A stretch of DNA of 64,000 nucleotides from Aegilops tauschii subsp. strangulata (taxonomy: Eukaryota > Streptophyta > Magnoliopsida > Poales > Poaceae), in assembly GCF_002575655.3 (NCBI RefSeq), contig NC_053041.3, forward strand, positions 371,673,054 to 371,737,053. The letters are read 5' to 3'. Positions 34,401 to 45,916 of this stretch are shown here, piece by piece. The position numbers were made by a program, and so were the translations under genes. The notes under the pieces were generated by a model, which was given only the letters and a program-made list of their open reading frames with translations, was not told the DNA's origin and made no database searches. Every line of letters starts with the position of its first letter. Positions within the stretch are counted from its first letter, which is position 1.

Positions 34401-35512
34401 CAAACTTCGAAGTAAATAGTACAAGCTCGAAAGTAGAGTATGGTTATCAAAGCAGAAGATATAAATTGCCAAAGGCATTATATATCAGGGAAAGAACTTC
34501 TTGATATTTCAACAAAGGATCCGACGGTCCATAGCGAAGCTGATGTGAGTATCAGCACACAACCAGAGGAAGAAACAATGCGAAAGCATTGGATTATAGA
34601 AGCAACAGGCTAATTCAAAGCTCACGTGTAAAGGAATAATGATTTCCAAATCAAAGGATCAGAAGCAAATGCTCTGATTAAGGATGGGTAAGTTGAGTAA
34701 GCTTAGGGGTAAAATCCACAACAATTTGATTGGTCGAGATTCAGCTCACGTTTAAAATGACGTCTGAGCCGAAAGGATGAATTCTAGGATCTGATTGAGG
34801 ATTGCGAGCATTCGCAACATATTGAATCAATTGACTCAAAATGATAGTGACAAAGGCTGCCAATAAGATTACTATACTTATGGGATTAACCATAATGCAA
34901 GCAAGCAAGAATTTCAAGAGCAATAAGCGACTAAGGATTTTCGGAAGATCGAATATTATTTCGAAGACCTTAGTGAAACAGATAAACAACTGGGGATGGG
35001 CGGATACTCGGTAAGTGTGAGGAATTATCTGTAGGGGTATTCAGGTGGCTTAGAACTGCAAAGCAGTAGGCACAAAGTATTCTCGGAACAATAGAGAGAA
35101 TTTTCGGCGTATCTTGTAATAACAAGATCAATGGGATTGAAAGGGCAAGTGTATGTAGTTATCCATAAGGGTTTATCGATGGTCGGGAATAGCAAAAACG
35201 GTGGGCACAAAGTCTCGAGAGAATATCGGAGAGTATCTTCGGAATCTTCTGGTGCAGCAGGCGATCATCTGTAATAAGGGGAACTCCAGGTGGATGTGAT
35301 CACGAGATACTAATGTTAGAGCTACTAAAACCATTTTAACCCGAATAGAAGAGAGATCAGAGTCCGAGAGTATAGATGAGGAATAAAAGATGCTACTACC
35401 ACCCAATGGCGACGTGGGCCTGTAAGCCGCACAACCATGTTAGTAAAAGTTTTGCAATGTCTAGACTCGACTTCGGCCAAGGAGTGTGGAAGGGGGATTC
35501 CTACAGGTAGTT
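31413..35512 (-). other. Non-coding interior of element B
   Basis: About 4.1 kb without gag, protease, RT or integrase motifs in any frame. The longest open frame (31818-32168, plus, 116 codons from a non-ATG or internal start) has no recognisable domain and is antisense to the element. The sequence is moderately AT-rich and non-repetitive. It may hold packaging or dimerisation signals, as proposed for LARDs. Confidence 0.7.
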
Positions 35513-35525
35513 GGCTCTGATACCA
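35513..35525 (-). other. Primer binding site of element B (tRNA-iMet)
   Basis: Minus strand TGGTATCAGAGCC is complementary to the 3' end of initiator tRNA-Met and starts 3 bases after the LTR end GGCGTCACA. Confidence 0.9.
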
Positions 35526-35528
35526 ACT

Positions 35529-38500
35529 TGTGACGCCCCCGATTCAATCGTACACTAATCATGCACGCAAATGTGTACGATCAAGATCAGGGACTCACGG
35601 GAAGATATCACAACACAACTCTACAACATAAATAAGTCATACAAGCATCATAATACAAGCCAGGGGCCTCGAGGGCTCGAATACAAGTGCTCGATCATAG
35701 ACGAGTCAGCGGAAGCAACAATATCTGAGTACTGACATAAGTTAAACAAGTTTGCCTTAAGAAGGCTAGCACAAACTGGGATACAGATCGAAAGAGGCGC
35801 AGGTCTCCTGCCTGGGATCCTCCTAACTACTCCTGGTCGTCGTCAGCGGGCTGCACGTAGTAGTAGGCACCTCCGGTGTAGTAGGAGTCATCATCGACGG
35901 TGGCATCTGGCTCCTGGGCTCCAGCATCTGGTTGCGACAACCAGGTAGAAAGGAAAGGGGGAAAAGAGGGAGAAAAGCAACCATGAGTACTCATCCAAAG
36001 TACTCGCAAGCAAGGAGCTACACTACATATGCATGGGTATATGTGTAAAGAGCCATATCGGTGGACTGAACTGCAGAATGCCAGAATAAGAGGGGGATAA
36101 CTAATCCTGTCGAAGACTATGCTTCTGGCAGCCTCCATCTTGCAGCATGTAGAAGAGAGTAGATGGTAAGTTCACCAAGTATCATCGCATAGCATAAACC
36201 TACCCGGCGATCCCCTCCTCGTCGCCCTGTTAGAGAGCGATCACCGGGTTATATCTGGCACTTGGAAGGGTGTGTTTTATTAAGTATCCAGTTCTAGTTG
36301 TCATAAGGTCATGGTACAACTCCGGGTCATCCTTTTACCGAGGGACACGGCTATTCGAATAGATAAACTTCCCTGCAGGGGTGCACCACATAACCCAACA
36401 TGCTTGATCCCATTTGGCCGGACACACTTTCCTGGGTCATGCCCGGCCTCGGAAGATCAACACATCGCAGCCCCACCTAGGCACAACAGAGAGGTCAGCA
36501 CGCCGGTCTAAATCCTATGGCGCAGGGGTCTGGGCCCATCGCCCATTGCACCCTGCACGTTGCGAACGCGGCCGGAAGCAGACCTAGCCTAGTAGGCGTT
36601 CCAGTCCAATCCGGCGCGCGCCACTCAGTCGCTAACGTCACGAAGGCTTCGGCTGATACCACGACGTCGAGTGCCCATAACTGTTCCCGCGTAATTGGTT
36701 AGTGCGTAAATACCAAGATCTCGTTAAGCATGTTAAGTATCCGCGAACGCCTACCAGGGCCAGGCCCACCTCTCTCCTAGGTGGTCTCAACCTGCCCTGT
36801 CGCTCCACCACAAAGTAACAGTCGGGGGCCGTCGGGAACCCAGGCCCACCTCTACCGGGATGGAGCCACCTGCCCCTTCAGCCCCCATCTCCGACCAGTA
36901 TCATAAGTAATGTAACAGTATAAAGTATATAACATATGCCCGTGATCACCTCCCGAAGTGATCACGGCCCAGTAGTATAGCATGGCAGACGGACAAGAGT
37001 GTAGGGCCACTGATGGAACACTAGCATCCTATACTAAGAAGTAGGATGGCAGGTAAGGGCAACAACTGTAGCAACAATGACAGGCTATGCAACATAATAG
37101 GATTAACCGAAATCAGTAACATGCTACACTACTCTAATGCAAGTAGTATAGAGAAGAATAGGCGATATCTGGTGATCAAGGGGGGGGGCTTGCCTGGAAG
37201 CTCAGCCGAGAAGGAGGGGTCGTCAACACCGTAGTCGTACTGGGTAGCAGCGGCGTCGGTCTCGGTGTCTAGCGAGAGAAGAGGGGGAAGAAACAATAAA
37301 TACAATGCAAACAAATGGCGATGCATGACATGACAAAGCGTGATGCTAGGTGTGCCCAATCGCGGTAGTAGGTGATACCGGCGAAGGGGCAAAACATCCG
37401 GGAAAGTATTCCCGGTGTTTCGCGTTTTCGGACAAATGAACTGGAGGGAGAAAGTTGCGAGTTTGATAGATTAGGGATGTGTGTCGGACGAACGGGCTGC
37501 GTATTCGGATTCGTCTCGTCGTTCTGAGCAACTTTCATGTAGAGAGTATTTTCATCCGAGTTACGGATTATTTTATATGATTTTCTAAAGATTTAATCAT
37601 TTTTAGAATTTATTTAATTAATTTAATTCAACATTATCCAGAATAGTGCATGCTGACGTCAGCATGACGTCAGCAGTCAACATGGGAGTTGACTGGTCAA
37701 CTGACGTGTGGGTCCCGTTCGTCATTGACTGTTTAGTCTAATTAGGGTTTAACTAATCTACTTACTATTTAATTAAACTAACTAGTTAATTAGATTAATT
37801 AAACATGATTAATGAACTTAATTAATTAATTCATTAATTAGTTATTTATTTATTTATTTATTTATATTTTTATAATTCTTTTTTTTATATAATTCGTTCC
37901 AGGGGTGGGCCTCGGCTGTCATTGGGCCAGGGGCCTTAACGGGCACGGGGCGGAACGTGCGCCCGCTTGGAGGCCCGAGGCCAACAAGGGGCCGCCAGCC
38001 ACGGCGGCAGCCGGAGCAGCGCGGCAAGGTGGCGACAGAGCGGGGCGGACGGCGAGGCACGACGACCGGACGCGCAGGCGACAACGGGCGCCGCGGGACA
38101 GTGAGGCCAGGGGCGGCGACGAGCGTGACGGCCGTGGGGCGGCAGCGGCAGCCGCAGAGGGCGCCGGTGGGCGGCGGAGCAAGACAGAGGAGAAGGAGGG
38201 GGCCTCACGAGGGGTTGCAGGGACGGGGCAGTGGGGGTCGAGGGGGAAGTCGGAGACGAGGCGGCGAAGAGGAGGCAGTCCGGTGGGGGAGAGGAAGCAG
38301 GCCGGCGAGGGAGCTCCGGCGTCGTGGCCTTCGGCGAGGCGGCGATCCGGGTGGCGCCGGACGAGGGCGAGGCGGCGCACGGTGGCGTCGTGGCGGTGGC
38401 GACGGGCGTCGGGGGCGACGGGGTCAGTGACTAGGCGAGGCCGCGACTTCAGGCGATGCCGCTCGAGGGAGAGGAGGGGTGCGGAGGAGTCTGAGAGGGG

Positions 38501-39211
38501 CGGGGCTTGCGCCGGCTGGCGATGGGGTTCCCTGGGCAACGGCGGGCGGCGGCGAGCCCGATCCCGATTGGATCGGGGAGAGGGAGAGTGGGGGCGTGAG
38601 TGGGGGAAAGTGGAATGAGTGGGGGTGGGGGTTAGGGTTTCGGGGGGTTAATGGGGGCGTGGGGGGTTGGCTGGCCAGTTTGGGGCCGGCCTGGTGGTTC
38701 ATGGCCCAGTTGGGCCGGTGGGCTGCTGGGCCGAAGCCCAGTGGGGGGGGGTGATTGCTTTTCTTTTCCCTTTTCTTATTTATTTTCTTTTCTATTTTAT
38801 TTCTAGTTTCTAGTTTCTTTTACTTTTAGCTTTATAAAATTGAAAAGCGACAACTAATTTGGTTTTATTAAATAGGTCACAGCCCCAAATATTTTGCTAC
38901 TTTAAATAAAGTATTTTGCATTTGCTTATTATTTTAAAAGCATTTTAGATAATTGTTTTATCACTGTTTTAGTTTATTTAGTGCATTTAAGTATTTTATT
39001 AACAGATGATTTCTTCACCAACATTTATTATGGATTATTTGACACATTAGGAACAATTTAGTTTTGACTTTTGAAAACTTTAATTGTTTTGACTTTAATT
39101 CAAACTTGAATTTGGATCGGTTCTGAACTAACGCGAGATTAGCGACAGTAATCGTGGTGACGTGGCACCATTACCAGAGTTTCAGTGTAGCTTAACTATC
39201 CGGGCATCATA
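35529..39211 (-). repeat. Right LTR of element B (5' LTR, 3683 bp)
   Basis: Nearly the same as the left LTR, with small differences: a TGACGTCAGCA duplication at about 37660, loss of about 20 bases near 36710, and TTTATTTATTTA expansion at 37845-37865. Its outer end has decayed to GGGCATCATA by two transitions (CpG and C to T). Confidence 0.9.
38587..38760 (+). repeat. G-run cluster in right LTR of B
   Basis: The same series of G4-G6 runs as in the left LTR is retained, ending in GTGGGGGGGGGTG near 38740; only the long poly-G tract differs in length. Confidence 0.7.
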
Positions 39212-39216
39212 TGCAG

Positions 39217-39450
39217 TGCCCCTAGAAGCAATTCAGTTGGAGAGTGACCTAACTTACATGGAGAAACCCGTCAAGATTCTCGAATAGGCCAGCCGAGTTA
39301 CACGTGGCAAGGTCATCAAGTTTTGCAAAGTTCAGTGGAGCCACCATACCGAGGAGGAAGCCACCTGGGAGCGAGAAGAAGACCTACGGAAAGACCAGCC
39401 ACACCTATTTTCTAGCCAACCCGAATCTCGAGGACGAGATTCATCTTAAG
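39217..39450 (+). pseudogene. Chromodomain end of the chromovirus polyprotein
   Basis: With one copy of the target duplication removed, the pol frame continues here (PLEAIQLESDLTYMEKPVKI). The chromodomain core follows: VIKFCKVQWSHHTEEEATWE, the aromatic/acidic pattern that binds modified histone tails. A TAG stop interrupts it just before ASRVTRG. In chromoviruses this domain guides integration to heterochromatin (known for the family). Confidence 0.8.
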
Positions 39451-39461
39451 GGGGGTAGGTT
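39447..39461 (+). other. Polypurine tract of the chromovirus
   Basis: TTAAGGGGGGTAGGT precedes the LTR start TGTAAAATCC at 39462. Confidence 0.75.
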
Positions 39462-42163
39462 TGTAAAATCCCAATTTTTCAAATTTGGATGTTATATATA
39501 GGTCATCATATGCATTCATGCTCTTTGCATTTTTATTTGTTTTATTTGAGCATTTTGATCCTAGAGGCCTTAAGCAACTCAAGGACCATTTGAGAGAGTT
39601 GGAGGTTTCATAAAAAATATTCCATTTTTGATTTTTTTTCTTCAAAAATTGGTAATTGGATCAAAGTGATTTTTATTTGAAATTATTTTTTCAAATATTT
39701 CAAAATAAAATAATGAGAGAAGATAATGTGACTTCTTCAAAACAGAGGAAATATTCGAAATTTAATTTTAAATAAAAATATATTTTATTTGGATATTTAT
39801 TTGAATTTTTATTCGAGTAAATTAGGGGGAAATTGAATTTTTCGAAATTGCATCTTAGCCTAGAAAAATGTTCATCTTGTCCTAAATATTAGGTTTGGAC
39901 GGTGAAAAACTGTTTCTGGGATTTTTTAGAATTCTTTTATATTTTATTTGGATTTTTCGTTCGGGCGAAATTATTTAAAAAAAAATTCGACCAACCGGGC
40001 CGAAGCCCAGCAGGCCGCCGCCGCCTTCCCCGCGCGGGAGTCCGCCCCGCCGCCGCTGCCCGAGTCCGGCCGGGACACACCTCCCGAGGCCGTGCCCCCT
40101 CCCCCAAGCCGCCTCGCCCCCCTCCTTATATACCCCGCCGCCGCAGCCCCTCTCCCCCTCAACCCGCACCACCGCCCCGCCGCCGCAGCCTCCCGACGCC
40201 CGAGCAACCACCTGCCTCGCGCCGCGCCGCTGCCGCTCACCGCCGCCGCGGAGCCCGCAGCCGACGCCAGACCTCGCCGGAGCCGCCGCCCGCCTCGCCC
40301 AACGCCACCGTTGCCCGATCCGCCGCCGCTGAATCGGTATAAACCGATCCCGGTTTTTTTTCGGTTTTGTTTTTTTAGGTTTCGCATATTAGATTGGTTT
40401 ATTTTTTTAGTTCGTTAGTTAGGGAACGAATTCGTTCGTTTAGTTCTGTTAGCGAACGTTCACTCGTTAGATTTTTCTTTTTAGTTTTATTTTCGGACAT
40501 GGACCTATCCGCGAATATTTTTTTTACAGATTAGTCCCTGATCTTTAAACCCTCGTTACTTTTTGCTTGTTTATCCAAATCCAGTGAAACCAACGCCAAA
40601 ATCTTCGTATTGCTCCCCTCTGTCCAGTTAATCAACTTGAACATGGTTTTGAAAACTTAAAATTTGGTTTCAAGCAGATTTGAATTTTAACTTCTTTTGA
40701 TCGTAGTTTGAGTTTCGTAGCTCCGATTCAATTGATTCTTTTTGCAAATCGAAGCTCTTCATTTGTACTTTCTATTTAGATCTTTTCTCTTGGTTTTATC
40801 TTTGCATATTATGCTTGAGTGCATATGTATGCTATTGTTTGATCACGATAGAGTTTCCGGAGTGCGAGGCTTGCTACTACGAATCACTAGGGTTTTCAGA
40901 TCGTCAGCAAGGCAAGTAACACTTTGATCATATCCCTTTATTACCCAGTTTTTATGCATTAGTTTCAATCCTCAAACATTGCATGAGTAGGATTTGATAA
41001 CATGTGGGTATTGGGAAGTAGTTGATGAGGTAGAACCTATTGTCCTTTATTCAAACATTGGGAGTTACTACGTTATGCTTACTTTGCTATGCTATGCTAT
41101 GCTCCTAGACGTGGTTTGGTTTGAGTGATTCATGATAGATGTGAGAATTATTATGAATTAAGGGATGACTTAAGGTGGCTACTTTAATACACATCTGGGT
41201 GGATTGTTTGTGGGCACCTGGGGAATCTAGTGTTGTCCAAGGAGATCCCGGGGTACCCGTGTGATCATCCTATGGTTCGCCACCCAGGCTCAAAGGGATC
41301 ATAAGATTATTCATGCTAGAAACTTCCGTGTGTAGCCACATGCCATTATGGGCTCTCGCATAGTTGAGTAAGTTGTGGGAAACCTTTCCATGATGGGCTA
41401 GCAGATGTAGGGGATTGTAGGTGTACCGGCCTATCTATCGGTTAACGGGACCTCTTCGGAAAGACTGTGTCTCAGTCATCCATTTCTCAAACATCATGCA
41501 GTGCGAGAAATACAATGGAGGAGATCGAGTCTTGTGGGGAAAAGTGCGCAAACCTCTGCAGAGTGTACAAACTAATCATGATTAGCTGTGTCCCCAGTTA
41601 TGGACATTTTGAGTATCCAGTACTTGAATTATTGATTTGATATCATCACTCTACCTAATTAATTTGTTGGGTTGTTTATTATTTTAGGGTTGAGATGGGG
41701 ATTACCATTCTCAATATTTATCAACAAACTTTGTAGTTAAATAAAATATATTCCTTGAAGTAGGGAAAATCAGCTTTATGCAAATGATAACCATAGAGCC
41801 TCCACCAGCCATATATGCATGTAGTGATAGCTGTTACTTGTTCATTGCTCTATAGTGTTATCTTGCCAGCATATTCCATGTGCTGACCTACACAGGCTGC
41901 AACGTATTATGTTGCAGAGTTTTCAGACAAAGAGTAAGGTGCGCTAGGCCGTTGTCGTACACTCAGCTATGCCATTGGGTTATCTTATTTGGATGGCCTT
42001 CGGCCATATTATTGTAATAAGTACTCTCTTTGAGACATTTCGATGTAATAAGTGTGTGATTGCACTCTGTTATAAATCCGCGAGTATTGTGTGTGTCAGC
42101 ATTACCGATCCAGGGATGACACTTATACACAGAGATTTGGCCATCTGAGGTCGGATCGCTACA
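39462..42163 (+). repeat. 3' LTR of the chromovirus (about 2.7 kb)
   Basis: It begins TGTAAAATCCCAATTTTTC and ends GGATCGCTACA, with TG...CA termini. A GC-rich stretch around 39990-40340 follows an AT-rich upstream part; open frames there are Pro/Ala/Arg-rich composition artefacts. The second half (40350-42160) is AT-rich without genes. There is no 5' partner, so the age cannot be inferred. Confidence 0.8.
40126..40133 (+). promoter_or_regulatory. TATA box in the chromovirus LTR
   Basis: TTATATAC in a CCTCCTTATATACCCCGCC context is followed by a C-rich leader, the usual arrangement for a retroelement LTR promoter in grasses. Confidence 0.55.
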
Positions 42164-43417
42164 ATAAAAATGCAAGGGAGAAGTAGATCGCAAGCAAATA
42201 TATGAGAAAGAAGACCCGGGGGCCGTAGGTTTCACTAGTGGCTTCTCTCGAGAAAAATAGCAAACGGCGGGTAAACAAATTACTGTTGGGCAATTGATAG
42301 AACCTCAAATAATTATGATGATACCGAGGCAATGATCATTACATAGGCATCACGTACAAGATTAGTAGACCGACTCCTGCCTGCATCTACTACTATTACT
42401 CCACACATCGACCGCTATCCAGCATGCATCTAGTGTATTAAGTTAATGGAGAAACGGATTAATGCAATAAGAACGATGACATGATGTAGACAAGATCCGT
42501 TTATCTATTGCGTAGATATAGATCACATCTTTTTATCCTTATTAGCAACGATACATACGTGTCGGTTCCCTTTCTGTCATTGGGATCAAGCACCGTAAGA
42601 TCGAACCCACTACCGGGCACCTCTTCCCATTGCAAGATAAATAGATCAAGTTGGCAAAACAGAACCCAAATATCAGAGAAGAAATACGAGGCTATAAGAG
42701 ATCAAAGAAACTCAAATAACTTTCATGGATATAAAAAGATATGACTGATCATAAACTCAAAGTTCATCAGATCCCAAGAAACACACCGCAAAAAGAGTTA
42801 CATCATATGGATCTCCAAGAGACCATTGTATTGAGAATTCAGCGAGAGAGAGAAATCCATCTAGCTACTAATTACGGACCCGAAGGCCTACAAAGAACTA
42901 CTCACGCATCATCGGAGAGGCACCAATGGAGGTGGTGAACCCCATCCGAGATGGTGTCTAGATTGGATCTGGTGGTTCTGGACTCTGCGGAGGCTGGATG
43001 AATATTTCGTCGACTCCCCTAGGGTTTATGGAATATTGGGGTATTTATAGAGCAAAGAGGCGGTCCGGGGGGCACCCGAGGTGGGCACAACCCACCAGGG
43101 CGCGCCTGGGCCTCCTGGCGTGCCCTGGTGGGTTGTCCCCTCCTCGGGACTCCCCCTAGGTGCAACCAGGGCCCGTTGTGTTCCTTCTGGCCCATAAAAA
43201 ATCATCATGGAGTTTCGTGGCATTTGGACTCCGTCTGGTATTGATTTTCTGCGATGTAAAAACATGGAAAAAACAGCAACTGGTACTTGGCACTATGTCA
43301 ATAAGTTAGTACCAAAAAATGATATAAAATGACTATTAGATGATTATAAAACATCCAAGATTGATAATAAAACAACATGGAACAATCAAAAATTATAGAT
43401 ATGTTGGAGACGTATCA
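42164..43417 (-). repeat. Truncated 3' LTR of element C
   Basis: It matches the right LTR from ATAAAAATGCAAGGG (48521) onward. The plus-strand right end GGAGACGTATCA is at 43417. A TATA box (CTATAAATAC, minus) is at about 43037-43046. Confidence 0.9.
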
Positions 43418-45916
43418 GCATCCCCAAGCTTAACTCCTGGTCGTCCTCGAGTAGGTAAGTGATAAAAACAAATTTTTTGATGTGATGTGTTGTTTATCAT
43501 GTCATATCATATTCTTTTCTTTATAGCATGGACATTTGGACTTTTATGTGATTCAAAGCAATAGTCTAGTTTTGACATAATAATATAGATACTCAAGCAT
43601 ATCAACAAGCAACCACGTCTTTCAAAATATCAATGCTAAAATAAGTTATCCCTAGCCCATCATGCTCAAACATTGATCCATTCGTGAAACACACTCGAAT
43701 ATTAGCTACACCCAATACTGAAGTACGATCATATTGCCTCCTAGTTGGTGCTTTTTATGAGAGAAGATGGAGACTCAAATTCAAAACAAAAATTGCATAA
43801 AATAAAAGAAAGGCCCTTCGCAGAGGGAAGCAGAGATTTGTAGAGGTGCCAGAGCTCAAAGCGAAAAAAATTAGAGATAAAAAATTTGGGGAGGTGTATC
43901 CATTCCACCAACGAAAACGAGTCAGAGTTCTGAACACTTTCCATGCTAGATATGCCATAGGGGGTTCCCAAACAGAAAATAAAGTTTATTCCTTTTTCCA
44001 CCATTCTTTCACTTTCCATGGCTAGCCGTATCCACGGGTGCTTTCCATACCAACACTTTCCAAGGAATTTATTATTATTTGACAACATAAAGTAAATTCA
44101 TTTTTGCATTTCGGGATTGGGCATCCCTAAACCTTTGCCTTACTCTCGTGCAATGACAAGTGAATAAACACTCATTGTGAGAATAACACATCGAGCATTG
44201 GAAATATTAGCCACCCGTTACCGTTCCGCGAGCGAAACAAACACACAAAAGAGAAGTTTATTTTGAAAATTAGAGATGGCACATGCAAATTTGCTTAGAA
44301 CGGCAAAAGAATACCGCATATAGGTAGATATATAGTGGACTCATGTGGCAAAACTGGTTTAAAGGATTTTGGATGCACAAGTAGAGGTCATACTTGGTGC
44401 AAAATGAAGGCTAGCAAAAGATTGAGAAGCGACCAACCAAGAAACGAATAATCTCATAAGAAAGCATTAAGCATAATTAACACCGAATAATGCACCACAA
44501 GTAGGATATAATTTTCATTGCATGACTATTGACTTTCGTACTTGCACAGGGAATCACAAACCTTAACACTCATATTCTTACTAGAGCACAATTACTCATC
44601 AACATAACTCACATATCACATCATCATATCTCAAAACTATTACTAAGAATCAAGTTTATTTTGTCCAGTGATCTTCATGAAATTTTTTCTTTTCCTTTAT
44701 CCTTCTTGGATATCTATCACTTTGGGACTAATTTTCATGTGTTGCTTTTCATAAGCTCAAACAAATATAAGTGAAGATTATGAGCATAACAAATTTTCTT
44801 TCTCTCAAAATAATTTAAGTGAAGCAAGAGAGAATTTCTTCAAAATTTTAACTAACTCTTAAATAAATCTAAGTGAAGCAAGAGAGTATTTCTTCAAAAA
44901 TACTAAGCAAACCATGCTCAAAAAGATATAAGTGAAGCACTAGGGCAAGTCCTAGCTCATAAAAGATTTAAGTGAAGCATAGAGAGCAATTCTAACAAGT
45001 CATGAAATAATTTTGGCTCTCTCAAATAGGTGTGTCCAGCAAGGATTGTTGACTTAAAACACAAAATAAACAAGCAAAGACTCATATCATACAAGACGCT
45101 CCAAGCAAAACACATATCATGTGACGAATAAAAATATAGCCTCGAGTAAAATACCGATGGTCGTTAGAAGAAAGAGGGGATGCCACTCGGGGGCATCCCC
45201 AAGCTTAGTTGGTTGCTCATTCTTGGATTATAGCTTGGGATGCCAGGGCATCCCCAAGATTAGGCTCTTCTATCCTTCTTTCATCCATCGTAAGATAACC
45301 CAAAACTTGAAAACTTCAATCACACAAAACTCAACAAAACCTTTGTGAGATCCGTTAGTGTAAGAAAAATAAATCACTACTATAAGTGTTGTATCAAACC
45401 AATTCATATTTTGTTTTTGTATTATATCTACTGTATTCCAACTTTTCTATGGCAAAAACTCATCAAAGAAAACCATAGAGCCATCAAAATAAGCACACAA
45501 CACAAACAAAATAGAATCTGTCAAAACAGAACAGTCTGTAGCAATCTGACTTTTGCGAATATTTCTGGAACTCCAAAAATTCTACCAAATTAGGAAGACC
45601 AGGGTAATTTGTATATTAATCTTCTTCAAAACGAATCAGAGCAAAAGCACTTTTCTGTGATTTATGAAAATTATTTTCGTGAGCGCAAAGTTTCTGTCTT
45701 TTTCAGCAAGATCAAACAACTATCACCCAAGAAGATCCTAAAGGCTTTACTTGGTACAAACACTAATTAAAACACAAAAAACACAATCATAACAGTAGCA
45801 TAATTGTGCTAACACTTAAGAACATAAAGCAAAAAGCAAAAATAAAATTTATTCGTTGGGTTGCCTCCCAACAAGCGCTATAGTTTTACGCCCTTAGCTA
45901 GGCATAAAGCAAGGAT
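43418..45916 (-). other. Non-coding 3' interior of element C
   Basis: Polypurine-like GCATCCCCAAGCTT (plus-strand view) is at 43418-43431, next to the LTR, and again at 45193; a diverged form is near 45250. TAAGTGAAGC repeats occur at about 44816, 44868, 44930 and 44968. The conserved GGGTTGCCTCCCAACAAGCG is at 45858. No gene is seen. Confidence 0.7.

Larger units (their letters stand above)
27690..39211 (-). mobile_element. LTR retroelement B with 3.7-kb LTRs and no coding region (LARD-like)
   Basis: LTRs at 27690-31395 and 35529-39211 flank a 4.1-kb interior. On the minus strand the 5' LTR is the right copy, followed by a tRNA-iMet primer site; the polypurine tract lies at the left. The LTR ends are inverted (TGTGACGCCC / GGGCGTCACA; the right end has decayed to GGGCATCATA). 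Target duplications are TACAG (27685-27689) and TGCAG (39212-39216), one transition apart. No gag or pol is found. The layout is that of large retrotransposon derivatives such as barley Sukkula; family identity is unproven. Confidence 0.85.
23909..42163 (+). mobile_element. Ty3/gypsy chromovirus (Tekay/Del-like), 5'-deleted and interrupted
   Basis: The order gag, protease, RT, RNase H, integrase, chromodomain and 3' LTR is that of plant chromoviruses. The 5' LTR, primer site and first part of gag are missing to the left of 23909, where element A ends. Element B is inserted between integrase and chromodomain. The 3' LTR (39462-42163) begins TGTAAAATCC and ends GATCGCTACA. The element itself is inserted in the 3' LTR of element C, whose sequence starts at 42164. 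Confidence 0.85.

Noticed and set aside
35513..35525. tRNA-like GCTCTGATACCA and the CGGCAACGGCGCCA sites as tRNA gene remnants
   Set aside because: They are short primer binding sites next to LTR ends; no cloverleaf or promoter boxes.
39902..40418. Pro/Ala-rich frames in the chromovirus LTR
   Set aside because: GC-rich leader sequence inside the LTR, open in several frames; no domain.
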